Of a stretch of 64,000 nucleotides of DNA, positions 44,380 to 56,478 are shown in pieces. The notes beneath the pieces were generated by a model. The model was not told where the DNA came from. It saw nothing but the letters and a program-made list of their open reading frames with translations, and did no database searches. The DNA comes from Daphnia carinata (taxonomy: Eukaryota > Arthropoda > Branchiopoda > Diplostraca > Daphniidae): positions 1,674,001 through 1,738,000 of the forward strand of contig NC_081340.1 in the NCBI RefSeq assembly GCF_022539665.2, in the 5' to 3' direction. Position 1 is the stretch's first letter; each line of letters opens with the position of its first letter. Made by a program: the position numbers and the translations under genes.

Positions 44380-46213
44380 CTATGAAGAAAACATTGGAAA
44401 ATTTCCATTTAAAAGGAATTGCTGAATGGTTTCGAATCGTTCTTCGTACTTGCGAGAAATTTCAGCGACCTACAATACACACCAAAATAATAATAAGTCA
44501 AAAATCGAAATCCTATTAAGCACATAACTCTCAATGTAAAATGCAGAAAAATAATTTTTACGTCTTGCTGATGCTTGTAATGAATGGCTTCGAAAATTGC
44601 AGCTCCTTCTTCAAGGGCTTTCTGGCCAGAGTTCAAATCGTGATTCAACTGAGCAACTTCGTTGTCCATAGCTTGAATACGTGCTAGTAACTGCATTTTT
44701 CGACAATCGTCTTCATTCATGCGTCTGGAAAAATGAATAAAATTAATTTCTTTGTTTGATAACGTATGTTTGTTGAAATAATACTGTTTCACGTCAGAGC
44801 GGGCTTGTTCCAGTTGACCTCTTAGTTGTTCTACTTTCTGATTATATTCATCAAACATCCGCTTTTTGCTTTCTATTAAACTCGTATCTTTCTTCAATTG
44901 GTTTTCCAGAATCTGTTTCTCTTCGTCCACTTGTCGATAACCAAGCTCAGTTTTCTGCCACTCTAATCTGTCAGAAAAACATAAACCAGTTGGTTAAAAT
45001 GTGAATGATAATGGAGTCATATGAGGTGTTACTTTATTTTAGATTCTCTGGTTTTGACTTGTGCTAAGCGTTGGTGGGTTTCTTTATGCTCCTGAAGTTG
45101 CATTGTACGATCTTGGATCTGCTGCTCAAGAATCGGCAATCGATTTTTAAGGCACATAAAGTCCACCTCTACTTTTTCCTTATCAGAATGGCTTTTACTA
45201 AGCTCTGCTTCTAATGCATCTGGATCAGGAACAACTGCTTCTGCAGCTCTTTCTTTTTCCAATTCCACCTTAAAAAATAGATATTGGTAAAGCTGTTGGA
45301 CCAATGGATGATGCAAACACTTTACCTGTTTTAATGTGTATGCAGCTTGCTCTATCCTGACACTAATACCTTGTATTCGTTTGGTGAAATCATCGACTTC
45401 GTTTTCTAGCTTTGTAACAACTGCCTCAATTTTCAAATACTTTTCCTTTCTATTAACCAACATATGTCGTAATTCAGCCCCCATAATTTTCTTCTCCTCA
45501 TCAGTCTAGAAGAAACAATGAAAGTACTACTAAATTCAATGAAACAAGTGACAGGGTGAAAAGGAATAAACAAATCCAAACCTGTCTGCATTTATCTAAA
45601 TAACGCTCCTCTTCAATCAGACGCTTTTCGTTGTTTATAACTTGATGTTTAAGTCTTTGAACTTCTTCTTCAATTTCCTCTTTGTGGGTTTCTTCAGCTT
45701 CAAAGTATGCAAGGAAATTTACTAAGCTCAGCAATACATCTCTGACAATATTTGATGCTGCAAAAAAATGATGGTTGTCAAAATACAAAACTGTTTCCTA
45801 AACACACATTCTTTAATACTCACTTGGTTTTAGCATATTTCCATATTTGAAGTTGGTGTATCCAAGATGCTTGAGAATATCATTGATTTCACGAAATAGT
45901 GACATATTGCCTTCCAAGTGTGGAAACATTTCAGGATTCCGTGAAAATTCATTCATGTTGACCTAGAAAATAAGAATTTCATAGTTAGCTAGCTAATAAA
46001 ACGAACACAGGAGTTTAAAAACTAAACTTTACTTACAGCGGGTAGCTGGTAATTGCAACCTAGAAAACCTTTAAGAAATTTCTTAAGTACATCACGGAAT
46101 TTTTCACCACACGGTTTACGGATATCCATGTAAGTAAATGTAGAGTCAGGCCAACAGCTGTTGATACAATTAACAATTCGCTCGACATCTTCTTCTTGTT
46201 TCTCTGAAGCCAT
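44380..46213 (-). CDS. NUF2: Kinetochore protein Nuf2
   Basis: Subunit of the Ndc80 complex that couples kinetochores to spindle microtubules. Eight exons on the minus strand: 46213-46037, 45962-45824, 45757-45582, 45505-45326, 45268-45033, 44967-44785, 44724-44562 and 44469-44380, 447 residues (human Nuf2 has 464). The first 150 residues form a calponin-homology domain (RNPEMFPHLEGNMSLFREIN, KHLGYTNFKYGNMLKP). The remainder is heptad-rich coiled coil (EEVQRLKHQVINNEKRLIEE, ILEQQIQDRTMQLQEHKETH). All junctions keep phase. Conservation is moderate, as is normal for Nuf2. The start is 508 bp from the stop of NEURL2, which lies on the same strand. Confidence 0.9.
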
Positions 46214-46721
46214 TATCAAGGCCTAATTCCTAAATGTTTCGCACCACAAACACACAATTTGACTGCTTAAAACCAAACGCTTTCAAATTTCAAAAACAGT
46301 GCTTTGTTGCCAAATTAGCTTGTACAGTCACCAGAGAAAGTTTCTTTAGCAGACAAATGGGTATATGTAATTCTGTTTCGTTTTGACGGAAGGGATAGTA
46401 TGATACCTATGCTACCCTGGTTTTCTTTCTGCTTTTCTAACTTTGTCAATCTTCCCACTTTTAATTTTGCACGTTTTGGCGGGTTGCAGCTTATAAGAAA
46501 AGAGTTTACCATAAAAAGGTATGGTAGGCAAACAAAATGTACAAAAAAAAATTATTTATTTAAGATAAAATCTAAACAATGTTTAACAAATAACAAGAAT
46601 GATTGTTTAGACGGCGATATCGGTATTCACATCAAAATACAAACAAAAAGTAAAACAGAAATAGAAATTCCATAAGAATACAATAACAAAATTTGACAAG
46701 AATGAACTTTGACAGAAAGAT
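46214..46721. other. Gap between NEURL2 and NUF2
   Basis: The NUF2 promoter and NEURL2 3' end should lie here. An open plus-strand frame at 46400-46675 is low complexity (Lys, Ile, Asn) with no domain. Confidence 0.5.
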
Positions 46722-47499
46722 TCATCTATACAAAAGGAAATCTTTAAGAAACTTTGGAAGTGGTAACGAAACAACGGCTTTTTGGGCAATGTTTTGCATT
46801 ATGGCAACTTTACAGGCTGTTTGAAGAGAAGTAACTTCATGCATCTGCCTAATTCGAATTTCTTTTGTTGTTCCATATATGTCAGCAACTACAAACAGGG
46901 GCTTAGAGTTATATGGGATATCAGATTCTACAACTCCTCTATCTACTCCATCAACAATCAGGTGCAAGTGGGCAAATAATTCATTGTATGGTTTGTAATG
47001 CAAACCAATTAAACTTCCAACTTCTAAATAAAACAAATGCATCATTATTGTAATGGTAATGTAACTATCTAAAAAAATCTATGACATACCAGATGGTAAT
47101 CGGACTTCAGAATCTTCATTACCAGGTTTGAATATAGAGAAAACCCATGTTTGGCCAAGTGGCAGCAGATCAAAAGAGATTAGTGGTAGATCAAAAAACG
47201 TATTGGGATCCAACCTGCAAAATGCAATTCATGTTAAGTTTGACATGAAAGATTAGCTGCTTTAAAATATCTTTCACTTACTGTGTTAGTCCTAGTCGAA
47301 GGTGTCCATTCCAACCCAATTCAGTTTGAGTTATTTTAACGAAAAATACTTCTCCCGGTTTAAGCGACCTCTCACTAAAAACCAGGCCGTTGGCAAAACT
47401 TGCCTTACGATATGCCACCGTGTTGTTCTCACCTAATACAATATTCGAACCATGATGAGAATGAAATCTAACACTGTTTGTTGTTTGGGAAAAGGCCAT
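46722..47499 (-). CDS. NEURL2: Neuralized-like protein 2 (NHR plus SOCS box)
   Basis: Substrate adaptor of a cullin-RING ubiquitin ligase in vertebrates, where it acts in muscle differentiation. Three exons on the minus strand: 47499-47282, 47214-47090 and 47023-46722, 214 residues. The neuralized homology repeat begins [13 protein letters not shown] and includes [20 protein letters not shown] and [17 protein letters not shown]. The C-terminus ([13 protein letters not shown]...[13 protein letters not shown]) matches the SOCS box of NEURL2 rather than the RING finger of Neuralized. It is somewhat shorter than human NEURL2, mainly between the two halves of the NHR domain. Confidence 0.9.
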
Positions 47500-47956
47500 G
47501 ATTTTTTTAATTTTTACGTAACATGCTTGATACTTTAAGGCCGGGAATTCCCAACTGTTAACTAAAGCCTGAAGGCCGAAATCCCAAATAGCCTAAAGTT
47601 CCCTTTTTTGCCACCAGGGAGCAGGCTATCGGCAATGGGTAAGCCCAAAGAGGAATTCTCGGATGAATTTTTCGATTTTCATTCTCTTTATAGTTATTTA
47701 TTAAAATATTAACAATTTTGGATAGCAAGCCTTTCTTGTTGGAAGTAAATCTATTTGTTTAATGAAAGAAAAATGGTTCAGAAGTTCAAATTGGTTTAAG
47801 ATTGAACTACAGAATATAGTTCGACATGGATGTTGATAACAATATTGGTGTATTTCTTAATTCTCGTTTGGTTTTCAATTCATAGATTGAACATTTGTCG
47901 GCCGAAGAAAAAAATATTCAAACAAATCTAAACTGCAGTACATCAACAAATGTAAC
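47500..47956. other. Gap between ANKFY1 and NEURL2
   Basis: The NEURL2 upstream region and ANKFY1 3' end, AT-rich. Nothing further was recognised. Confidence 0.5.
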
Positions 47957-50900
47957 TTATGGAGATGGAACACCGGAACTCAAGACCTGTGAGCACAGCA
48001 GGCACACCCGAACAGGTTTACTCAGATTGAACTTGAGAATGGGTACCACCTGATCCGAACATTTGCTGCATAAGATTCTTCCGCAATGTCGACTACAAAG
48101 TGATCAAAACAATAGTAATAATAGAAATTAAAATAAATCAATGTGGATAGAATTGTAGAATCAAAAACTTGCCAATGATGTTTGCGGGTGGTAATGCCAA
48201 ATTTATTACCACACTCCATGCAATAGTCGTGTTCAGCCCAAGGCGGCTCCTCATTCAGCTGCTCCAATAACCTGATAAAGTAACACTTATAAAATTATTC
48301 ATTTACAACTGCTCGGAACGAAAAAGAAAAAGTTTACCTAACAAGCAGTTGCTTGGTAGCCAGTTGGTAGTTGAATATAGAGACACCACTTTTGTTCGTG
48401 GCGGCTAAACAGGCCCCAGCTCGGACGAGAGCTTTGCACAACGATACATTCCCTTTCATGTAGGCCAATAAAAGTGCTGAAATTAAAGACCACAGACGAA
48501 CATTAGTTTACGTCGTCTTGAAATCGGACAAATTATTCATGAAATCATACGCGAATTGCCGTCGATATCGGGTGCGTTGATTGGATATTGAGGCATACAC
48601 TGCAAAAAAAGGCTTAGAAGACTAGCGGATGCATCGCGCCCGCTTCCAGCCGCCAGATGGAGAGGATTCTGACCGCGCATTGTTCGCGATTCGGCATCAA
48701 TTTGCGACTGGGTCAAAAGCACCTGGGCCACAGACACGTGACAAAGCCTGGCTGCTGTATGTAGAGCAGAATTTCCGCAATCGTCTAGCGCCGACCAGTC
48801 AGCTCCTGCATCAAGCAAAATGCTTGTCAACGTAGCGCCGTCTTCGCGCTCGGCTGCCATATGCAAAGCCGATTGCTGGCGTGGTCCGCGTTCATTCAGC
48901 CCTGCACCAGCCACGATCAAATTACGTAATATCATTTCATCTTTGCCTGCGTTGACAATTAATTTTCGTTTTTAAAACCATGAGTACAGACTTCAAATAA
49001 AACTATTGTTGTATTCGTTACCTGTTTGAACGGCTAAATGAAGTGGTGTCAATTTGGCCGTGTCAGACGTCCGAGAGTTTATGTTCACACGAACGGAAAG
49101 TAAAAAGAGCAATCCTTCTAAATCACCGCGCAAAACAATGTCGTGAAGTAACGTCCTTCCTTTGTTATCATACTAAAAAAAAATGCAATAGCTAAGCAGT
49201 GCTTTCTAAATTGTTATTGCAAATGAAAAGAAATGAATTTACTTGTTCGGCGACGGAAGGATCCTTTTCGAGAACGGCAGCCGCAGCTTTATTGTTTTTA
49301 ACCAGCAACGCAGTGGCAAAGGGTGTCTTCTGGGTTCGATCGACGGCGTAGAGGTCAATGGCAGGCTGTCTGAGTAACAGTAGAACAAGGCCAGCCTGAT
49401 GTTGTTCAATAGCCACATGGAGTGGTGTCTTCCCCTCCACATCGCGAGGGCTGATATCTGCCCCATGTTCTAGAAGAGTGGCGGCCACCTGTTCCAGACC
49501 CCATTGAGCGCAGAGATGGAGCGGACTGCTCTTATCGTTCTCAGCTCCACCTCTCCGAGGACTATTGACTTCGCATCCGCTGCGGATGAGGAAACAAGCA
49601 GATGTTTCATCACTAGCATCCAAGGCACGATGGAGCAACGTTTGACTGGCCCCATCGGGTCCTTCTTCCCAGTGATCCGTGTCGACGCCATAACGGACGA
49701 GAATGGAAGCCAAATCTTCATTGGCCGTCGTCAGCGCTAGCCAAAGCGGACAAGCATCACCAGGAGCTTCTTCCATATTAGCTCCACGACGACAGAGCGC
49801 TTCCAAAACCGACGGCAAATTTTTGCGAATGCACAGCACCAATGAAGATTCTCCAGTCGGCGTGAGTGCGTGAACATCCGCGCCATTGTCTAATAAAAAG
49901 AGCGCGGCTTTTTCATCTCCCCTCAGCAGGAAGTAATGTAACAAACGGTATCCATCATTGGGACTCATGGCATTGACTGACGCCCGACCTCTCAGCAAGA
50001 GCTGAGCTATCGAATAGCGGCCCAAACGTAACGCCGCACATAAAGTAGATTCACCAGAAGAATCTCTCACATCAAAATCTATTGTCGATTTGTTCTTCCT
50101 GTACACCCGAGAAATATCAAGTTATTTTGAAAACAAAATATTTTATAATAAGATTAATTACTCAGTGTGTTCCACGAATGCTGTGATGACGTCTTCGAAC
50201 CCACCATGAACGGCTAGGTGTATGGACGAATGAAGGCCAATGTTTTCATTATGTTCCTCTTGAGATTGGTCAACTTCGTCATCTTCGAACGGATTGTAAC
50301 TTTCATCAGCTACTTTGGCTTGGATGGGGCTAGAAAGTGAAGGAGGCGGAGTCTGAAGATTAGGATCCGAGCCGCTCTCCAACAGCTTCTTGACCAAATT
50401 AGACATTCCAGACCGACTGGCAATATGCAATGGAGATTCGCCCTGCCTATTCAGTGCATTCACATCCGCCTTGCGATTCACGAGGAAGAACCTGAGAAGA
50501 AAACAACAGACAGGCTTTTAGATACTAACAATAACGTGGGAATAATAAAACATAAATTAAGGCACAGCTCATTGGCGAACAGAGCGACGCCCACAAAGGC
50601 CCACTTAAGGCATCAATGGTGACTATGCCATGACGAAAGAGGAAGAATTTGGCAGTTTCTTTGTCACCACCAGTCAGGAACAATACGATTAATCTATTAA
50701 AAAAGCTTACGTAGCTTGTTCAAGTTTGGCGAACGCCGCCATATGCAGAAGCGGATCTCCGGTTACGGAAGACACTGCGTTGACACACGTAGGACACTTG
50801 GCCACGAGCTGCTCTGCAATGGACAAATCCGCCTAGAACAAAAAAGGTTTTACTTTGCATTCTATTTTTTTTCTTAGTATTTCTGGTGTTACCTGATTTT

Positions 50901-53900
50901 GCAGGGCGTACCACAATGGGACGAAACCTTCCTTGTCCTGTCGTTCGCAATCCGTTCTGGGGTCTCCCAACAAGATCTCAATTAGTACCGCATTGTTCGA
51001 ACGGACGGCCAGGTGCAACGGCGTGCTGGCAAGTAAAAAAAAAATAATAAAAAATCAATGAAGGAAAAAAAATAATGTGGTCACGTGGATGACAGATTGT
51101 CACGTTGAACTTTACCTTCCGTCTTCTGCGACGGCATTGGGCCCGCTACCTTGTTTCAAAAGTAACCTTGAAACTTCAGCAACAGTGTCAGTTTTCCAGT
51201 CGGCCAATAAATGCAAGGGAGAGTAGCCCGAGTCGGACAAAACGGCCGTTGGCAGAGCACCGTGTTTAAGTAGGAAATTACAGGCAAATTCGTCTTCTGT
51301 ATAATTACATTATTAATAAGTTTAATAAATACAAGTTGCTTGATTCGAATCCGACGTTGTCTTTACTTCGCAAAATGGCTTTGTGTAGTAACCGCTGGCC
51401 GGTTGGGTCGACGCAGTCCACGTTAGCTCCATGTTGAACCAAACAAAGAGCCAAAGATTCGTAGCGTAGGTGTAATGCAATATCTAACGCGATATCTCCC
51501 TTCGAGTCGACAGTGTTCAACCTGACAGGTAACTATTTGAAAGAGAAAAAAAAATGCCCCACGTAAACAACACTCAATAAAAACGGTAATAAACAAAAGG
51601 TTGCCGAAACCCATTTGGAGAAGGAAAGGGCGGACCAATAGGGAAAAAGACTGTCAGCACAACAAGGAAAATCTGACAGTTCGTTTCGGGTTTCGAGGAG
51701 GGAGTAATACGACTGGTCGTTCTGATAAAAATCAAACAGCCCCAAAGACACATAAAGACGAGAAGGAAATGAATAATCGGAGTTGCTCAAAGCTGTAAAA
51801 CCAACGGATTTCTCCATCACAACACGGGATTTTATACAAGGAAAAGATGTTCCCGACAGTGGTTCGGTTAATCCCTTTTCTATTGTTCACTTCGACATTC
51901 CTTCCAGGTAAATAGGAGAGAACACGCGATTGATATTAACTATTATATAACTTAATAAAAGTAGTTTACTTGCAACATGGCAGTATAAGCTATAAGTATT
52001 GTCAACCATGCTATGGCAAGTTACCAGATAAAAAAAAGTATTTGTATAAGTTTTCAATGTACAAAATAAAGTTACTAGGAATATTGATTAAAATTAATTC
52101 TGCAAAAATATAAGATAAAAAACTTAAAAGAATGAAAATGACAAAGCAAAGGAAAGTAGATTCTCTAATGAGATCACACATTAATATTTTCCTTGTACCT
52201 TTCCAGTGTTAGGAATCCAATGTTATCGTTGCCTTCCAAAAGCAGTCCCAAACACAAACAACCAGACTACTTCCTTAGAACCTTGTTCACAGTTTGATGG
52301 TTCTAGCAAGTTTGTCATCGACTGTCCCCTCTCAACATTCTGCATGAAGAGGAACTTCACACTCGAGTTTCCAGATGGAAGTAATATTGCTTGGCTATTG
52401 TTTGAATTTATCGATCTTCAACAAATTTTTCTCTTTCTTCAAAGGAAATGCAATTGTCACTGAGAGAGGTTGTGCCCAGCAGAGTTTCTCCTACAGGGTG
52501 CTAAAACGTGGTCAGTGGCAAACAGTCAATGATGTCAATGAAACTATTTACCAAGATGGCTGCATCTTGGAACATCAAGGCACCAAACCTCCTACCCAGT
52601 ATTGCTACTGCTCAAGCAGATTCTGTAACGCTGCGTCTACCGTACAATCCAACTTACTCATTTGTTTGTTTCTTTTTCTTGTTTACTATATTCTTTAAAC
52701 GTACCCCCCTCCCCGATATCCTGTAACTAACGATATCCTGTGATTGCTGTTTCTTGAAAATTTTACTTGTTTAGAAAAACATCGCATCATCCCTATGATG
52801 GTCTGTGATAAAATAACCAGAATCTTAAATCGTGTGTGCTAGTACGATGGTTAAGGGCGTTTTCGCTGTAATAAAAAGAAAAATGATGTACCTGTTGAGT
52901 GTACTTGATCAAATCCAGAAATACGACGTCTTCTCTGCCAAGACGTACGGCGGCGTGTAGTGGGTGGGAGGAATGTTCTTCCAGCAGTCGGTAGAGAGAC
53001 TGGGCAGAAAACGGTGCTAAATTTTCACGGTTCAAATCTTCCTAGGGTGTTGATGAGCATAAAATGTATTCACTACAGTGTGTGGCAAAAAAATTAATGT
53101 AAACTGCGACTTACCCAGTGGTTGCTCATTAGGCTAGCACAAAATTTTCTGAGGGTTTCGGCACCGGTTTCTTCAGATCTGACGAAAAGCTCGACACAAT
53201 TGGACACCTTTACCATAGGAATGAGTTGCTGTTCACAACTACTTATCAAGTCATTAAGCTTGTACTGGCCAGCAGCCTTAAGAAGACTGACAAGAAAATC
53301 TAAACGATTATTTGGCACTTTCAGTTCATCTTTATAAACCCAACACAGCAAGGCCTCTCCAATATCTTGATCTAAATGGCTCCAATCTTAAAAAAGCAGT
53401 TGTGAAATTATGAAGATGTTTTTATAACAACCTGTTTTGAGTACTCCTACCTAACTCTGTAACATTTTCCCAGTTTTGGTGAGTTTCAAGCCAAGTGTCA
53501 GCTCTGGCTGTAAGTACAAAACGATGACTAGGTACAGAGCCAGTTGCGAGCTTTACCCTCACATCACTGCAGTCTCATAGATATTTAGTTAATTTGATAA
53601 CATTTTTTGTTTTGTAACTTTTAAGTTACCTGAGATGTTGAGACAAGTGTAAATTGGCAACAAACTTCAAAATACGGGCAAGAAAACTATTGGAATGTTC
53701 TCCTGGAGAGGCACTTAGTTGTTTAAGCACTTCTGCATGGCGGGCTTGCAACTTGTTATATTCTTCCCTAAGCAATGATAAGTGATGAGATACTTTAGCC
53801 GCTTCATCTAAAAGTTTAAAGCGATCGAAAGTCGAATTTCAGTATAAATATATATATACATTAGGGTGAAAAATCAAACTGTCATAAACGTCACCTTTTC

Positions 53901-53913
53901 CTTCACTGACCAT
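47957..53913 (-). CDS. ANKFY1: Rabankyrin-5 (BTB, ankyrin repeats, FYVE)
   Basis: Endosomal Rab5 effector that controls macropinocytosis and early-endosome fusion. Sixteen exons on the minus strand: 53913-53895, 53807-53630, 53566-53451, 53386-53115, 53041-52892, 51532-51367, 51296-51116, 51025-50893, 50832-50711, 50491-50162, 50098-49243, 49172-49022, 48946-48551, 48476-48338, 48271-48173 and 48092-47957, about 1147 residues (human 1169). A coiled coil precedes the BTB domain (SDVRVKL, HRFVLTARADTWL, LLCWVYKDEL). Many ankyrin repeats follow, with a linker carrying NPFED, the motif by which Rabankyrin-5 binds EHD1. The C-terminal FYVE zinc finger has CxxC, RKHHCRHCG and the CLLC pair. The FYVE domain is split by a GC-AG intron (donor GCAAGT at 48172-48167). 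The 1.36 kb intron 51533-52891 contains a Ly6 gene on the other strand. Confidence 0.95.
50570..50702 (-). other. Ankyrin-like coding relic in an ANKFY1 intron
   Basis: Between ANKFY1 exons 50832-50711 and 50491-50162 one minus frame reads GGDKETAKFFLFRHGI...DAL, which resembles an ankyrin repeat and especially GDEKAALFLLDNGADVHAL encoded in exon 50098-49243. The flanking exons join in phase without it, and its nearest acceptor is only 17 bases from the upstream donor. It is probably a decayed or duplicated repeat. Confidence 0.4.
51847..52698 (+). CDS. Ly6/three-finger GPI-anchored protein, nested
   Basis: Small cell-surface protein of the Ly6/uPAR type, many of which tune ion channels or septate junctions in arthropods; the specific role is unknown. 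Three exons: 51847-51907, 52207-52380 and 52445-52698, 162 residues. A signal peptide (LIPFLLFTSTFLPG) is followed by IQCYRC. The ten cysteines are spaced as in three-finger domains and end in YCYCSSRFCN, the usual C-N closing motif. A hydrophobic tail (LLICLFLFLVYYIL) suits GPI attachment. NQT and NET are possible glycosylation sites. The whole gene sits inside an ANKFY1 intron on the opposite strand. Family level is secure; orthology is not assigned. Confidence 0.9.
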
Positions 53914-54852
53914 GGCTTCGAATTGGAATGGCAAAAAAAAACCAGCAAAGTAATTATTTTCTTACAAATTTGTTCCAAAAGATGAGCTACTTTGATAATT
54001 TGAAATTGTAGGTGTATCCCCGTGGCCGCTATCGGGTAACCAACCTCATCAATATGTCAAAATGTAAGCTCTAAGCAGACGGATATCACGCGGATATCTA
54101 AAGTGGCGCCAATTGAATCTATTAAATCCACCACGAAATCGCCAATCTTGTAAAAGAAGTCGTTTCTAAAACGTTTCACAAAGGATATATAACGTGTATG
54201 TATGATTCTTTGGTATGACGGTGTGGCTGGAGAGCATAACAAACGCAACAGCAATTTAACGATGAGAATTAATTTGGCAGCTTAGTATGATCGATGAGCG
54301 GGAGGTCTTGTCGAGTTGACGAATTCAACAATCAAACAATGGTGATTCCAAGGCTGGCGACGATTTGCTCAAAGTGAAACAGGAGACGGTGTCATGGATG
54401 AGATTCCTTATCAAATTCGTCATGTTGGGAAGGCGGAAGACGATCTCTTAAAGTCTTAAACAATAACAAAAGGCACGGGCCGTGAATTCATTAGTCTCTG
54501 GTTGCTCAAGCAAGCAAACAACATCGCCTCTAGTCTGATGATATTCAGTGTCAACAGTCAACGAGTTGCAAAGTTGAATTTGTATTACAACGATTACAAT
54601 CCAGGGGAGGGGATGGCGGGAGTAGGACAAAACAGAATAAAATAATAAACAAACAAACAAAAATGTCTGAAACAAAGAAGTGTATGGGCGAGAAAAGTAG
54701 AGACAACAACACGTCAAACGAAAGAAATAAGACACAGCGCGTTGCAAATCTCCACAAAGTCCAAAATAGAAGTAAAAACAAACGACGAGTTTTCATGCCA
54801 ACGGACCTCAAAATTTTACACAACTGATAATGCTATAATAAGAAATTCAAAT
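53914..54852. other. Gap between ANKFY1 and fuseless
   Basis: The ANKFY1 promoter and the 3' untranslated region of fuseless. Open minus-strand frames at 54448-54823 are hydrophobic low-complexity translations of T-rich sequence and are not supported as genes. Confidence 0.5.
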
Positions 54853-56478
54853 TTAAATAGCAGATTCTTTGTCATTATTGGAGCCTTTCCACCGATGATC
54901 TTCCTCATCTGGAGATTCGTCAATCATCGTAACGACTTCTTCTGGCAGCCAACCGTTTTCGATGACTCTTCCGTCTCTCTGCTTTCGCTCGTCTTCCCGT
55001 TCTGTTGTTTCCACCTCTGCAGCCAGTCCTGCCAAAACTCTTCGTCGTTTCTGTTCCAGTACGAAAAAAATGAGTTAAATGAATGTCGACAAATCCTTAA
55101 TTTCAGTAATCAACATGATATCTTTTGTTTGTTTGTTTTTTTTCGCACCAAAATGAAGTATCTAACGTAGTAATAAGGCAATGCAGCAGCGTCAGCCCCT
55201 GGTTCTTCGGCGTCCAGGTAGACACCGCGGACGAGGATGGAGTGGGCGCAATAGCAGATGCTCAGGACGGCAAGTCCGGCTACGTGGGTCAGCAAATTGC
55301 TCCATACTTTGTGTTCTACATGAGATTTCAAATGCGATTTTCAGCGATTAAGAGAACTGCGTTAAAGGCGCCCGTTGCAACCTGTTCACTGAGGGGAGCA
55401 CCTGGGAATAAATAGATGTCATAAAGGTTCCACAATCCACGCCAGACGTTGACCGATCCAAGGTAACCCACGGCCGTAGACACGTCCAAGACGACGATGC
55501 GCCAAATGCCAGTGATCCGCGAACATAGAACTGCCAACGGCGCTTGCAGAGCGAAACTGAACAACGATGACGAGTAGCCCAAAATCTACGAGGAGTTTCA
55601 ATTCAATTTTCTCTTTGACATGAAGACTATCATCGTCAAGAAACAAATGTGAAATATATTAACCGTAGATCCCCAGGCAGACCGTTCTACGTCTTCGGGG
55701 AACATAACGAGGTCCAGTAAAAGAAAGGATCCTCGCCAGACCAAGACGACCAACGAACCTACCACTGTCACGCTGAATAGACCATCCAGGGCTATCAGGT
55801 GACGTTGTTTAGATTCCTTTATCCAAGGAATAATGGAATTAAAGAACTAGCCAAGAAAATGTTAGACATATAAAGTGATAGAAACATTACAAGGGTGCGA
55901 AACATGGTGGGAAAGGTGAAATATTCTTCGGGATCATCGACGATAATGACCAGTGGTGGTGCCATGATGTTGCGGAAAGCGTGCAGCCAAATGAGGCCAG
56001 TAACGCCAATAACGAGTGACATGGACGCCGTTGTCCATCCGATTCCCGTGTAAACGTCCAGCGTTCCCCAAACACCGCGCCAATGATTCACGCAGCCTTA
56101 TCGTTCGCGATTACATCGACATTTTAGAGATCTCATTGTCCACTGTGGGTTAGGTGCTAAGATAAATAATGATATACCGAGACAGAGTACGACGGTGTAA
56201 AGTCTGGAGAGTAAGAAATAGAGCCAAGCTGCCTGTCGAGTGACGTAATCCTGCAAGTAGCGCTGAAACCAAGTGGCCAACAGCAGAATGCCAAATCCAA
56301 CGACCAACGAGATCCAGCAACTGATGGCCGTATCGTCCGGGTAGAGGTAGACATCCAGGAGGAACCAGGTACCGCGCCAATAGCATACCACCATCGGAGC
56401 GACGAGACACAAGGACAGCATCGTGTCCGTCAACACTGCCGCCGGATGGACCCACAACGATTCACTTCGATCACCCAT
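54853..56478 (-). CDS. fusl: Fuseless-like multipass membrane protein
   Basis: Orthologue of Drosophila fuseless, a presynaptic multipass membrane protein needed for active-zone calcium channel function. Six exons on the minus strand: 56478-56178, 56096-55891, 55846-55664, 55585-55402, 55315-55167 and 55050-54853, 406 residues. The repeated family pattern of W-R-G-x-W followed by a short LD-x-Y or YD-x-Y motif is visible several times: [48 protein letters not shown] and [16 protein letters not shown]. About eight hydrophobic segments lie between them, with a charged C-terminal tail. The four repeated modules suggest an internally duplicated fold. Identification rests on remembered family features. 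Confidence 0.85.

Noticed and set aside
54448-54823. Two overlapping hydrophobic minus-strand frames after fuseless
   Set aside because: Phe/Leu/Ser-rich translations of T-rich sequence, overlapping each other; they fit the fuseless 3' untranslated region.
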